Source: Lotus japonicus
Lineage: Eukaryota > Streptophyta > Magnoliopsida > Fabales > Fabaceae
Assembly (NCBI RefSeq): GCF_012489685.1
Contig: NC_080043.1
Location: 57,806,289 to 57,870,288 of the forward strand
Direction of reading: 5' to 3'
DNA: 64,000 bases
Part shown: positions 49,236 to 61,312 of the stretch, piece by piece
Layout of the letters: every line of letters starts with the position of its first letter
Position numbering within the stretch: position 1 is the first letter of the stretch
The notes under the pieces: generated by a model
What the model was told of the DNA's origin: nothing
Seen by the model: the letters and a program-made list of their open reading frames with translations, nothing else
Databases searched by the model: none
Made by a program: the position numbers and the translations under genes

Positions 49236-52200
49236 TGTAAAACCCTGAATTAAATAACTAGCTTATTTATTTATTTTCGTTGCATTAATTAATTGAGTGT
49301 TTATATTCTAGTATTTTTACGTTATTTTCCTTACTCGAATTTAACTACGAATCATGGAGATTATTTAAATGATAGTTGATTTCAAAATATTTTATTTTAT
49401 AGAGTTTCTTTAAAAAGAGAAATGATATTATAGTTTTCTTATTTTTTTTTATAAGTCATAAAATTCTTTGTTTTATTGGATAAACTCAATTCAACGACTC
49501 TTAAGCTATTTAACGTTGGTCTTCTCCTTTCAAATGATAATAATTGTTATTGTCATTTTCCTTATAGCTTATTCTATCTTAGACGCATAACATGACAACG
49601 TCATATTTGCTATAACTATCTCAAATTATCTATTGGCTTAATTCTTACTCATTTCTTTGTCCAATCATCATTTTAATTTCCTCAAAGTGATCATAATTTG
49701 TATTTTATTATTTCATCGAGTTCTTCATAATTTTCAATCTAGAAATATATCAACTCTGTATTTTTCTCTTAAATCCGTCGGTACCGATTTGTAAAATATC
49801 TCCCTCATTCTTATCCTTTTCCTCTTTGACTCGTCACCCTCTCACCACTCACATCTTTAATTCTTTTTCTTCTTCCTTCACGTTCAATTTCCTGAACCGG
49901 CAGCATCTACTTCCTCTCATAACTATCTTCAATATCATTTTTCTTTCTCCTAGGTTGCAATATCATCACCAACGTTGCAGCACCATCATCAATTTCTTCT
50001 TCTATCATTTCCTTTGCTGAAGCACCCAAACCATTCGTTTTCTTCTTCATCTCATTCATTTCCCCTCTTGGCAGCACCTTCTTCTCCATGAGACAAGCCT
50101 CACCACCATGTAAGCTTCTCCTTCTTGCAACCAACACCACCACCGTGAAAGCCACCAACACCATGCCTTACTTCATCTTCTTCACCTTCCTTATTTCTTC
50201 TCAACAAACCACCACAACCTCCAAGTTTCTATTGCCTTGGATCTGATTGTGAGCTCCATGAGCAGAGTGGACACTTTGTGAGTACTTGGTCACCGGCGAG
50301 CCACTAACAGCCGCTGTCAAACAGCCACCACGAGACCACCACTCCTCCTCCTCATGACCGCAACAACCATGAGGAATCCAGCCTCCACCGTCCCTCCTTC
50401 TCCTTCACGCACAAGCCATAAAGAAGCCACCACAAAGCTTCTTCTTCTTTTCTCCAAGGAACCACCACCATGGATCATTTTTCTCCACCCAAAACAGAGC
50501 ACCAGCCATCACCACAAGCTTCTTTCTCCATGGCCAAAAGCACCACAACCATCTCCATGGAAGCAACGAAGACAACGTGAAACAGAACTAAGGACGCGGC
50601 CGATGCCGCCGACATCGTCAACTTCGGCCTTCGATTCCAGTGTCTTCGGGCCTCCGTTCACAGCGAGGTTAGTACCATTGGAACCCTTGCGACGTCCACA
50701 ACAAAACCCATCTTCGGACAAGCAAGTTTTAAAGAAAAATAAACCCTTTCGTTGTTATTGTGAAAATTGAAGTTTAAAAGTTGATTAGTGAAGAGTTTTG
50801 ATTTATTTTACAAAATGATTTAAATTTCAAAAGAGATATGTACTCTATTATTTTGTTGTAACTGTTGACTGAGAAAGAGTCGTTTAAATTGCGTGTGCTT
50901 CGAGTCGATTGTCTAAAGTCGTAGTTAAGACCTTGAGTTAGTGGGTTGACTTAGTTAGTGATTTCGTTAAGTGTACTTATAAAGGGTACGAATAACGGGA
51001 GCGCTTGGCGACGAAGTCAGGGAATAAAAGGAAGCGAGCCGACACGAGAAAACAAGATGTGATTGGATTGAAGTTGCAGTTTAGGAAGGAAATTGGCTAA
51101 GGTAAGGGTAACTCAGTTTTAGCGCGTCTTTGAGTCTTGCATGCTTTTATCGCACTGCATGCGTTAGAGATGAAGGTGTTTAAATTGATTGACATTTGAT
51201 TATGACTGTGGTGTTGAACTGGGAAAATGTTTTCTAGAGGTTTCGGCCGAGTGAACTTATTGAGACGTGTGTCTCCATTTTCTGAGAGGCTTCGGCCGTT
51301 TACTGGTTTCTGTCATTACTGCTTTCTAGTTGATATGACAGGGTTATGTTTTCCAGCACTGAATTATTGATTCATCGCTCAATAGAGCTTGATGTGTTTG
51401 TGCGGATATGGAACTGAATTGATTTATGCTTGTTGATATTAAGAGTAACATAGGGTTACTCTGTCTTGATTATTGGATTTGAAATTGTTGATATTTGTGC
51501 ATATGCGTTGTTGGACCGATTGTGTGGCCTTCGTGGCGTACTGTGTGGCCTTCGTGGCGTTATTAAGTGGCAGATCAGTGGTTTTCGTTCCACGTGATTG
51601 TCCCGTCTTGTGAGACGCTTTTGATTTGACCGACTGTGTGGCCTTCATGGCGTACTGTGTGGCCTTCGTGACGTTATTAAGTGGCAGATCAGTGGTTTTC
51701 GTTCCACGTGATTGTCCCGTCTTGCGAGACGCTTTTGATTTGACCGACTGTGTGGCCTTCGAGGCGTACTGTGTGGCCTTCGTGGCGTTATTAAGTGGCA
51801 GATCAATGGTTTTCGTTCCAGGTGACTGTCCCGTCTTGCAAGACGTTTTTTTTATTTGACTTGTCTTGGTAGTAGCACATAGTTGTACTACAGGGCACTT
51901 ATATATTGGGTTATATGGACTGATTTTATTGTGGAGGTTATTGTTATCTGATTTAAATCTTTGTTATTATATTACTGATACCTTATTAAATCTATGTTGT
52001 TGATAGTTGATTTAAATCCATGTTGTTGGCGTTGTTGATATATGATTTGATTTCATGTTGTTAGATATATGTTGTCATCTATATTGAGATTAAGTTGCTA
52101 GCTTATGTGCTATGTTATGCACTTAAATTTGAATAGCATGCTTTTCTCTTTTATACGTGATAATTGCATGTAGTTGACCCTTTCTACATGCTATTTGTTG

Positions 52201-52729
52201 TTTGGGCGCTTAACGATATTAGGCGATGGAGGACTGTCGATGAAACTTGACATTTGTACGAGTCAGAGATGAGGACTTGAAGAATTGTGGAAGACTTGAA
52301 GAGTAGAGTCGGGTTTAAGGCTAGAGCCTTAGGTTAGAAAGCTTACCATTATCGGTTAAAGCTTGCATAGGGATTTTATGGATTTATGTTTGAGGTTTCG
52401 GGTAGGTTCTGATACGTTGCTTTCCTGCGTTTCCCGATGTGGAGATCGCAGGGGGTATGTCAGATTTATAGTGTCATTGCATAATGGATTCTTTGTTGAA
52501 TCTGATTCTTGTTAGGTTTTGTAGGTTGTGTGTTTTCGTTTTACCCTCGGGTACTTGCCTTATTTAAGGCTTGATGTAAATCTATTGTAGTTGGGAGTAT
52601 GCATGACATGTTTTGGAAATACTTCGGAAAGAAAAAAATAATACTCGTGTTTATGAATCATTTTGGGAAAACATTGCATATTTACCTTATCAGATTGTTA
52701 CCGTAACCCCTGAAATTTAGGGCGTTACA
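49236..52729 (+). mobile_element. 3,494-bp solo LTR, Ty3/gypsy-type
   Basis: It starts TGTAAAACCCTGAATT and ends TTTAGGGCGTTACA, with perfect duplications taaac (49,231-49,235 and 52,730-52,734). A block (GGAAAATGTTTTCT...TTCGGC at about 51,222) is shared, in the same order and orientation, with the LTR at 33,830 (35,527). The two families are therefore related. Frames such as 50,354-50,770 are low-complexity (Pro, Ser, Lys) and probably leader sequence. No second LTR or pol motif is present. Confidence 0.88.
51514..51855. repeat. 114-bp tandem repeat, three copies
   Basis: Units start at 51,514, 51,628 and 51,742 with few differences. Each holds an internal 21-bp duplication (TGTGTGGCCTTCGTGGCGTA). 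Because 114 is a multiple of three, the array produces a spurious repetitive reading frame. Confidence 0.92.
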
Positions 52730-52802
52730 TAAACATTCGTACTCACTTGAAAGAGTATTGTTCTCCAGATGTTATTCAATCATATCTTATCATTTAAATT
52801 TT

Positions 52803-55269
52803 GGCTTAATTGCAACTTTGGTCTCTGACGTTTACAAAAGCCACAATTTTGGCCCCTCACCTAATTTAATTATAGATATCATCCCTCACCTAACACTCTA
52901 TGAGCAACGTTAGTCATTCTGTCAATTTACTAACGAAAGGAGGCTGAGGTGGCTTATACTCGTGACGTGGACGATGAAGGTATGAAAAACGGTAGAAAGG
53001 GGGGGTTTGAATAACGTTTTCAGTATAAAGCTTCCACCTTAAAGATTTTGACAAATCTTTCGAGAACTTTAAGTGCTCAAGATAAGAGATAGAAAAGCAC
53101 ACAAGGATTTTATCCTGGTTCACTTGATAAATCACTCAAGCTACTCCAGTCCACCCGTTAAGGTGATTTCTTCCTTCTTAGAATGAAGGCAATCCACTAA
53201 TCAGGTAAGAGTTACAACTGCACTTGAAACCTACAAGTGACTAACAATTACACTGACTTAGCTCACACTAAGATTCACTCTCTTAGTCTTCTCTAGGATC
53301 CGATCAACCTTGATCTCCTAAAGGAACTAAACAAACTGTTTATCAAAGAATTGTTTGAAAGAGATTTGCTTCTAAAAAGCTAATAGTAAACTCAATGAAT
53401 TTCAGATGAAAGAAAGCTTAGAAGAATTTGAATATGTCTTGCGCGTATGTGAATGCTTCTAGCCGCTTCTTTCAGTCTTCAGCCTCTTTATATACTCCAA
53501 GGATTAGGGTTGAGCGTTGCATGGAAAATGCTACCGTTGGAGGGCAATTCTGGAAAATCCAGCTTCTGCTATGTCTGAGACTGTTAGGTAGGTCGTCAGG
53601 AAGGTACAGTTGCTTTTGTACTTGGATAGCGACTTGACCTTTAAACCTAGGAGACTTCTGATCAGGGGAATGCTTCATATTGGAACTTGTGAAGCCGGTT
53701 GATCAGAGTCAGAGGGAAAGCCCAGATCCTCTGACCATTGTTTCTTCTGATTCTGAACTCAGAGGGAAGAACATGGTCTTCAGAGTATCTAGCTTCTGGA
53801 CAACAGAATTTCACTAATCAGCTTCTGGATCTTCAGAGTCTTCTACACCATCAGAATATCTGAGCCTTCAGTGTTTCTTGGTTATCATACTTTCTGGATC
53901 TTCAGAACTTCTAGTGACTGAGTCCACATCAGAGTTTGTATAACTTCAGAACTTCTGAAGCTTTTCCACTGTTCATACTGAACATGGTGAATGCGAAAGC
54001 GTTGCTTGGGTCGCTCTTTATACACAGTGCTTCTGATTTGTGTGAGATTGAGTTGAGGTCAGAGCCTGTAAATAGCACACTCAGAAAAACAAGTTAGAGT
54101 ACCACAATTGTTCATATCAAAAGGTTAACTTGTAATCATCAAAACATAGAGTTGTACTACTAGATCAAAACTTGATCTTACAGACGACACTAGGGAGAGA
54201 GAGAACGAGGCACATGGGGAGCACGTGACCTGCTTCAACATCTTCATTATCTGAAATGGATTTGAACGCAACTTCAGGTAGTGCTTCTTGGTCTGTTCGT
54301 GGATACTAGCCATGTAGACAACATGCTTCTTGGTCTTTGGCTTCACCTTATTCGATTTTTCCATTCCATTAATCAATCTGTTCCATATTTTGTTTTTTGA
54401 TTTCAAATGGGGTTTGATTGCAGGAAATGGGTTTCGATTTCAACTGGTTTCAATCTGTCCCATACCTTAGATCTGCTTGCATCTCTTTCAAGCTCTTCCT
54501 CTTCTCTGATTCTAGGTGTTTTTTGTTTGATTTATGGGTTTCCTTGGTAGTGGGTTTGGATGGAGGGGGTGGGTTTCGATCTGGATTGGGTTTACGACGG
54601 CGGTGGATTTCTTCGATGGGGTGGGTGGGGGCGGTGCGGGTAAGGAAGGGTGGGTGGGTATTTTTCTTTAATCTGAATTGTTGTTAGTAAGTTTGATGGT
54701 GCTTGGTCATTGAAATTTTATTCAATGAATTAAAAATTTTGAACTTTAAATTGTATCAAGTTAGAGACGTGGAAGAATGAGATTTTTTAGCTTCAACTTT
54801 CTAGCACAAAGAGACCGATGAGAAAGAATTCAAGGTGCTTGGTCATTGATATTGTTTACACATACTCAGAAATTGGTTACAATAGTTTGATGAAGATGGG
54901 GGTGGGTTGGGTTTGCTAGGTTTCTGGGTTTCTTTGAGATTTACGATTGAGATTTGCTGGCTTTTTTATGAAAGATGAAGATGATGATGAAGTTTGTTGA
55001 AGAAGATGAAGAAGAAGATGCAGAAGCATCATCTTAATGGGTTTGGTTTTTTTTTTTCTGAGATGAAAAGGCATGTGTGTGTCTCTCTCTAGTGGCGGTG
55101 CCACGTCTTCAAAAGACTTGCCACATAAGCACCCTCCGTTAATATTTTGACAAAAAGACTAACGTTGCAAACGGGTGTGAACGTGAGGGACCATTCTTGT
55201 AATTAAATTTGGTGGGGAACTAAAATTGTGGTTTTGATGAACATCAGGGACTAAAATTGCAATTAAGCC
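52803..55269. mobile_element. Mutator-like element with ~200-bp TIRs
   Basis: The left TIR begins GGCTTAATTGCAACTTTGG. The right end, reversed, begins GGCTTAATTGCAATTTTAG and matches for about 200 bp. A perfect 9-bp duplication ttaaatttt (52,794-52,802 and 55,270-55,278) fits Mutator-like elements. The left TIR is interrupted by a SIRE-related solo LTR; without it the element is about 1.25 kb. No transposase is visible. A minus-strand stretch at about 54,250-54,406 (KKHVVYMASIHEQTKKHYLK) looks protein-like and could be captured gene sequence, but I do not recognise it. Confidence 0.85.
52975..54182 (-). mobile_element. Solo LTR of a SIRE-related family (1,208 bp)
   Basis: It is flanked by perfect gacga duplications (52,970-52,974 and 54,183-54,187). 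On the minus strand it starts TGTAAGATCAAG and ends TTTTTCATACCTTCA. It matches the SIRE LTRs in layout (TATA box, TTCTGA-rich block) but is clearly diverged, so it comes from a sister family or older copy. Confidence 0.92.
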
Positions 55270-55741
55270 TTAAATTTTTTATTCATTTATTTAATAATAT
55301 GAAGAATGATTTAGTGAATAATAAATTTTTACTCAAATAACAAATTTTTAATATAAGTTATAGTTAAAAAATTATACTTTTTTATCACCAATCAAATAAT
55401 TTTAATTTTTAAATTATAATAAGTTATTAATTTAAGATTGTAAAATATCATTTAGTAAATTAAAATTTGTTAATATTTGGTTATAATTATTTTTCTCTTT
55501 TTTCTCAAGTTATTTTTAGTCCTATCAAATATATCAAAAAGATATTTAAAAAATATTTTTTGAATAATACACATGATTGTAAATACCTTATAGAGACATT
55601 TTTAAATTATAATTTTTTAATGATTTATTAATCAATATTATTTTTACGGTTAGTTAATTAAATTTTTTAATATTATTTATCTATGAATATATTTCCTTGT
55701 TTTTTTTGTACATCGGAAAAGTAAAAGCAAACAAAAGAAAG

Positions 55742-56158
55742 CTACAAAGCTAACAAGTTCCTAGCTAAGATGAGACTAATCTCCAGAGGTGGATTCTCTA
55801 GATGACGCAAGGAGCACTGACAAGCAATTCTTAGACCAGCAAGACCATCACGTGCCTCATTCGCACTCTTGGGAACATGAGTGATCTCGATTCTCCAATC
55901 CCTAAGCAACCAATCTCTGACTACACCAAGCTCTGTGGCACGCGCATGGAAGTGAAGATGATCATCTTGAAGAGCCTCAACAAGTTCTAAACAATCAACC
56001 TCACACTGCACAAACAATAACCCTCTATCCCAAGCTAGCTCTAGCCCAGCTGTTAGCGCGGATAGCTCCGAAGCAAAGGGGTCACCATCGCTGGAACCCG
56101 CCATGAAACCCACCACCCAATTACCATGAGAATCTCGCACCAGACCACCAATCCCCAA
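55742..56158 (-). pseudogene. LINE RNase H domain
   Basis: A 138-codon frame with the plant LINE-type RNase H (RVT_3) pattern: GIGGLVRDSHGNWVVGF, then SELSALTAGLELAW with the catalytic Glu, then CEVDCLELVEAL with Asp. It is the 3' part of the LINE ORF2, in frame with no start of its own. Confidence 0.8.
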
Positions 56159-57280
56159 CGACGTTGGCTCGCGCTGAAGGCCTCATCCGTGTTTAGCTTG
56201 GAGCACCCTTAGGAGGTAGTTTCCATCGAACTGGACCAGGATCATCAATGTCTCCCCCTCGACCTAACCAAAGATCATACTCTCGGCATTCCTGATAAAT
56301 CCAACGAATTGCAACCTCGATTGTCCAGTTATTATCGCCAAGGACCATGATATTTCTCCAGCACCAAACTCCGATCCCCAAATGGCTGCTACAAACAGAG
56401 AGGCATATTGTCCCAACACTTGAGAACGAACCCATTCCTTAACACTAGCTAACACAAACCGAGGCCAGCTAAGAGCTCAAAGACGCAACCACACCTCTCT
56501 AGAGAATGGACAATCTCTCAAACAGTGGAGAGAATCCTCCATTGGGTTGGTGCAGCGAGGGCAGCCCGGCGACGATGCCAAACGACATTGAAACCAATGG
56601 TTATTCACCTGAAGAGCTTCATGCGAGACCAGCCAAAGGAAAACCCGAAGATTTTATGGAGCCCTAAGCTTCCATATCCACGCCCAGTTTTCAGATGCAG
56701 GGATTTGAGAATGTTGGCTCGCTGCGCTCAACCAAGCATATGCATCAGACGCTGTATACCTCCCATGGCTACTGAAACGGCAAGTCCAATGGTCTACGAT
56801 GGTTTGTTTCACCACTGGAGTAATATCCTAGAGCCGCTGGAGAAAGGCTTCTGGAATAGCGGTGCACAGACGCGACACATTCTATTGGCCATCAACAATC
56901 ATATCTGGCTAGGATCAGTGCCAAATCGGAAATATGGATAAAAGGGGTGTGCTGTCTGAGAGCTCCATAGCCACTCCAGTCCGCAAACCATAGAGAGGAT
57001 ATGCCATTCCCCAGGTTGAATGAGAAACCCTCCGTTAAAGGATCCCTAGCTTTTAACAGGCCTTTCCAAAATGGTGAGGAACTCTAATCTGATTTAGCTT
57101 CCAATACCGAGACATCACCAAGGTATTTGTGAGTTAACACTCGAACCCAAAGCTTTCCAGGATCTTGTAGTAGAGCCCATACCGTTTCCCTAACATAGAT
57201 GTATTCGCATGGAGGGCATCCCTCATCCCAACTCCACCAAACTATTTCGAAAGCACCAAGGTTTCCCAGTTCACACGATG

Positions 57281-57978
57281 TCATCCCTTGATCCCATCAT
57301 TCTTGGACCAAATGAAAGACTGGATCACTTTGTTGAGGAAAGAGATTATTTTACGAGGAAGCCAAACAACCTGCATTGTGTAGGTAGGAATAGCAGCCAA
57401 TACTGACTTGTCCAAGCATATTCGCCCTGTAGTATTCAAGAGCCTACTTTTCCAAGAGCCTAAGCGTCGGGACACTTGATCCAGAAGAAACTTAAACCTA
57501 TCATGCGAGGCTCGACCCGAGTTCAACGGAAATCCGAGATAACGCCCAAGATCATGAGCAAGAGGGATCGGGCAAACATCCCTGAAAGATCTCCGCACGG
57601 ACGCAGGGACACCACGGGAACAAACAACCTTTGATTTGGCAACACTAACTCGAAGCCCATAAGCCTTTCCAAACTCATCTAGGACCACCAACACAAATTG
57701 TACTTGGCTTACCTCCACTCTACAAAAAAGTAAGACATCGTCAGCAAAAAAATAGGTGAGAAAAAGTAGGTCCACCCCTGGAAAACATCAACTAGATCCA
57801 TAAAGATAGAAAAATCTTCGAACCCTAACATAAAAATAATAATATGAGAGGTGAAGGGTCCATCAACTGGATCGCGTAGAAGCCCCAGGAGACAAGATCC
57901 TCTCACCTTCTCTGTAAAAATCATCATTTGCACTCTTGGTACCATTCCTGTTACGAGAGTCCATGTGACACATACCAT
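57281..57978 (-). pseudogene. LINE reverse transcriptase fragment, frameshifted
   Basis: Two overlapping frames encode the RT palm and thumb. The catalytic FADD is followed by the KAYGLRVSVAKSKVVCSRG region and LGRYLGFPL, then RLGSWKSRLLNTTGRICLDK, all typical of plant L1 ORF2. A frameshift lies around 57,740-57,780. Confidence 0.82.
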
Positions 57979-58176
57979 CTTGGTCTGGGGGGCGAACGAA
58001 ACAGCAGCAGCATAGTCAAGGAGTCTAAATATTCAGCTTGATAATTCATGATCCTCACGTTACTCCTTCTCATGTACCACGTTCCCAGTGCAATAATACA
58101 ATCACCAGACAACACCAATCTTATCAAGAGACTATATATATATATAGATAAATAAGTTTAAAAATATGAATCTAAG

Positions 58177-58351
58177 GGTAATGCACCGTCAGTGTAAACT
58201 GTTTTTACCCAGACATCCAATGATAGGTTGCAAAATCAGAAAATATGTTTTTAATTTAATTAAAATAAAAAGGAACATAAATGCTTTTAATGTGTGACAT
58301 TCAATTATTGGACATATGTGAAAAAATATTTTACACTGACAGTGCACAACC
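58177..58351. mobile_element. MITE (~175 bp)
   Basis: The termini GGTAATGCACCGTCAGTGTAAA and, reversed, GGTTGTGCACTGTCAGTGTAAA match at 18 of 22 positions. There is no coding capacity. The target duplication is not clear, and the superfamily is unassigned. Confidence 0.65.
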
Positions 58352-58364
58352 ATTAAACTCTATA

Positions 58365-59240
58365 TGTAATTCAGGTTCCCTGTAGTACGAACGTCATGCA
58401 CGATGATGGGACAATAGGTTCGACAATCGCTTGACAGTAAAACAGAACTTAAAACAGAAACAACAAAACATAGGAATTGTTAACCCAGTCCAGTGAAAAA
58501 CTTTCACCTACGTCTGGAGGGTTTGCACCCAAAGAAAGGAAATCCACTATCTCAAGATTCAGGAATTACAGACACTCATGAACACAACAGTTCATAGTTC
58601 ACTTCCTAATCCACCTAGTGTTTTTCTACTTAGAATCTCAACCTAAGTATGAGAGTCCCTCTCACTTTCTCTCAATCACTGTCACAGTGATTGGTGAACA
58701 CAATCAACAATCAGAGTTTGAAAGTAATCAAACACACAGAACCCTTCTTTGCTTTATAGAATCAGTGAGCAAAGAGGATTCACAACTAACAAAGGACAAA
58801 GCACAATCACAAATCCTAAAACACTTGATCTCTCTCTATGGCTTCGATCATCTTCACGTTTTAGGTCTTCATCCTTTTATAGACTTCAGCAGCAGTGACA
58901 TGGGCTCTAGGGTTAGCATGGGCTGAAGTAACAGATTGAATCAACAGCAATTCAAAACGCAATCTTGATAGATCTTGTTACTTATTTCACAAGAAAAGAT
59001 AGAAACCAATCTTTTAACAAAGATTGTTTCAACAAATAACAACCCATAAATAAAACCCTTCTGGAATAGCTACTTGCTCCTCAAGTAACACGTAAAAACA
59101 TATCTTCAAATAATCTTCAAAGGGCCCACAACAAAAACTCAAGCTGAGGACTGATGCCCTAGCTTCACAGAATCAGATGCCACGGCATCTGCTTCGACAA
59201 TCGGTTGTTTTGACAAAATGCAAGACAACATGTACCAACA
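58365..59240 (-). mobile_element. Solo LTR (876 bp), Ty1/copia-like
   Basis: On the minus strand it starts TGTTGGTACATGTTG and ends CCTGAATTACA, with perfect ctata duplications (58,360-58,364 and 59,241-59,245). TATAAAAG lies about mid-element (minus, near 58,875). No internal domain remains. The copia assignment rests on terminal sequence and is less sure. Confidence 0.88.
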
Positions 59241-59749
59241 CTATATATATTTACTTCCTTTGTTTCTAGAGATTAATGAGGATGCACTTACAGTGTAATA
59301 TCACTTTACACAGGAAACCAATCTTTTTTTTTTCTTTTTGTCATGTCAGACTCATTTGAAAAATGATTTTCTTTTATCAAAAATAAAAAGTAGGGAAGAA
59401 ACAAAACACGTTTTTGCATCCCCAGTCAATCTTCTACCCTAAACCTATAAAATTTCTACATCTGCAATCAATCTTCTTACGAGACTTATTCATTTGAGAA
59501 CAATTGCAATCAATGATTCAACCATCATTACAGTCAAACTTCTTCTCCTCCAAATTATAAATTCTTCTCGCAAATTCATATAGAGGAAGATCTTGGAAAA
59601 TTAATAGGGAATCTGAGAACCCATTCATGGCCAGTTGAACATGGCGTATGATTAAAACGTGATCGAAAAATCTGCACCGCAAAGGAAAACACGACCGTGG
59701 TGCACCACCAAAGCAGGGAGAAGGTGTCGAAGCCATATCCTGAACGAGA

Positions 59750-59985
59750 ATCAAAAATTGTAAACGCAGGAAAGTTCTAAAAATAAGGATTGATCGGTGG
59801 TCTTGTATAGGTTTTGTGGGATGTATGATTGGGTCCTTTTGGGGAGGCTTAGCGTGGTTTGGTTTCGTTTTTGGGACTTTTTTCGGCTGTTTCTGACTTT
59901 TTGATCCATTTGTGGAGGGGTGTATATCGTGACTATTTCCTCATCTTTATATTAATACATATTTCACTTTCGAAAAAAGAAGAAG
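59750..59985 (+). mobile_element. LINE 3'-end fragment
   Basis: A T/G-rich stretch ends in TTTCACTTTCGAAAAAAG at about 59,970, typical of L1 3' ends. There is no ORF, and the left boundary is approximate. Confidence 0.5.
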
Positions 59986-60242
59986 AAGAGAGAATGTGGG
60001 AGAATAAATGATTACAGATAATAGTGAATACATTTCAAAAGGGAAAATTGGCTAAAAAGCAGTTTTTGCCCCTGGTGTTTCAGCTTTGTGCAAAAGTCAT
60101 TCCTACTGTTTTTTTGTCTACGTTTCTACCCTCGATGTTTCCCAAATGTGCACTGTTTTCCCCTCCGTCACTCTGCCGTTAAAAAAAGATAGATGTGGCT
60201 GTTAAATGCCACGTCATTAATTAAAATTTGGAACCTAAAAAA

Positions 60243-60311
60243 GGGGAGGTGGGACTCGAACCCAAGACCTTGTACTGGCAAAACACACGAACTACCAGGT
60301 GAGCTACTCAA
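60243..60311 (-). other. tRNA-like sequence in the left TIR
   Basis: The minus strand reads TAGCTCACCTGGTAGTTCG (A-box-like) and GGGTTCGAGTCCCACC (a strong B box) at tRNA-like spacing. The ends do not pair as an acceptor stem, so this is not called as a tRNA gene. Confidence 0.5.
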
Positions 60312-60477
60312 ACAATTAGTTATATTGTGAACAAAAATTTATTTATATCATACTCTTTCATCATCCTTCTTCAAAAACATCATCTTCCCCTGTTCTTGGC
60401 ACCCACATATCCAAATCCACAAATCCCTCCAATAACGAAGACACAACCCAAACTCGAGAGTGGTTGAACTTGACTTT

Positions 60478-61088
60478 CTCTCCTTTTATCAGAATGCCCA
60501 GCAACCGAGCAAGACACAACCTTGAATGCTTCTTCGATTGGCTCCGCAACCAGACACCCAACAATCCTCTAGAGAGAAACAAACATATAGACTTGTATAC
60601 ACATATACAAACCACAATGTCAATTAATATATAACAAACTAACAAAACCTAAAATTTAGGTTCAATTCAGAAAATTAGGCATCACGGTGAATAGAACAAA
60701 ATCGGAAATAAGAAGGTTCGATCCTCTTTGATGTTGGCCACTAGGATTACCCTTTCCTTGGTCCAACCATACATAACAGAATCATAAATAAGAAGGAACC
60801 CAATCAAACAAATTAGGCATCACAGTGAATAAAGCATGAGAATTTACTCTGAGTTAGATCCCTTGCATGTAAGAATTGTGAAATTCCTTGTGTGATTTCT
60901 CGTCTTCAGCGCCACTGGGAGTGAACTTGATGCCGCAAGTGGAGCAGCGGGCAGAAGGAAATTGAATTGGCCGAAGTCGAGGTGGAACTAGGCATAGTTC
61001 CTCTTCTTGTTCTTCACGACGGGTTTTCTAGTTACGGTGGGTTCCGGGATGGGAGGAAGATTTGAAGAAAGTGTTGATTAGGCTGCAT
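60478..61088 (-). pseudogene. CTF7: Captured fragment of CTF7/ECO1 cohesin acetyltransferase gene
   Basis: CTF7/ECO1 acetylates cohesin SMC3 to establish sister-chromatid cohesion. On the minus strand the pieces follow gene order. A start ATG (61,088) opens a PCNA-binding-like motif (MQP, then INTFFKSSS after a one-base shift). KKRNYA-stop-FHLDFGQ follows, with TAG at 60,990-60,988 where Gln is expected. Next is a C2H2 finger (CSTCGIKFTPSGAEDEKSH), reached through another frameshift. After an intron-like gap comes GWTKERV (about 60,770). After a CTCTCTAG acceptor come IVGCLVAEPIEEAFKVVSCS and AGHSDKRRES (60,571-60,478). The C-terminal half of the acetyltransferase domain is missing. Retained intron-like gaps imply capture at the DNA level. 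Family call is from motifs only. Confidence 0.75.
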
Positions 61089-61243
61089 CTGCGATGGAAT
61101 CGATGGTCCTTCATTCCTTCGTTCTGCATTGGATAATGGGAGGAGAGATTTGTGGATTTGGAACTTTGGGTGTGAAGAACTGTAAGTGAGATGATGAAAG
61201 AGTATGATATAAATAAAATTTTGTTCATAATATAACTAATTGC

Positions 61244-61312
61244 TTGAGTAGCTCACCTGGTAAAGTGTGTGTTTTGCCACTACAAGGTATTGGGTTTGAA
61301 TCTCACCTCCCC
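61244..61312 (+). other. tRNA-like sequence in the right TIR
   Basis: This is the mirror copy of 60,243-60,311: TAGCTCACCTGGTAAAGTG, then a weakened B box GGGTTTGAATCTCACC. The right copy is more decayed. Confidence 0.5.

Larger units (their letters stand above)
55701..58015 (-). mobile_element. L1-type LINE, 5'-truncated and decayed
   Basis: Read on the minus strand it begins in the RT palm (a decayed GDPLSP-like stretch at about 57,870) and has FADDVLLFC near 57,745. It continues through the RT thumb, a cysteine-rich zf-RVT-like region broken by stops (about 57,280-56,190), and an RNase H domain. It ends in a short A run (T run at 55,701-55,708). The 5' half, including the endonuclease, is absent. 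The strand switch point and target duplication were not resolved. Confidence 0.85.

Noticed and set aside
50354..50770. 138-codon Pro/Ser/Thr-rich frame as a host gene
   Set aside because: It lies within the 3,494-bp solo LTR, is low in complexity and has no recognisable domain; a leader sequence is more likely.
51514..51855. Possible CRISPR-like or satellite array
   Set aside because: It has only three long units without spacers, in a plant LTR; an ordinary tandem repeat explains it.
51626..51859. 77-codon repetitive frame resembling a repeat protein
   Set aside because: It arises from the 114-bp tandem repeat, whose length is divisible by three, inside a solo LTR.
60243..60311. Functional tRNA gene
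   Set aside because: A and B boxes are recognisable but the ends do not pair as an acceptor stem, and the segment is part of an inverted repeat.
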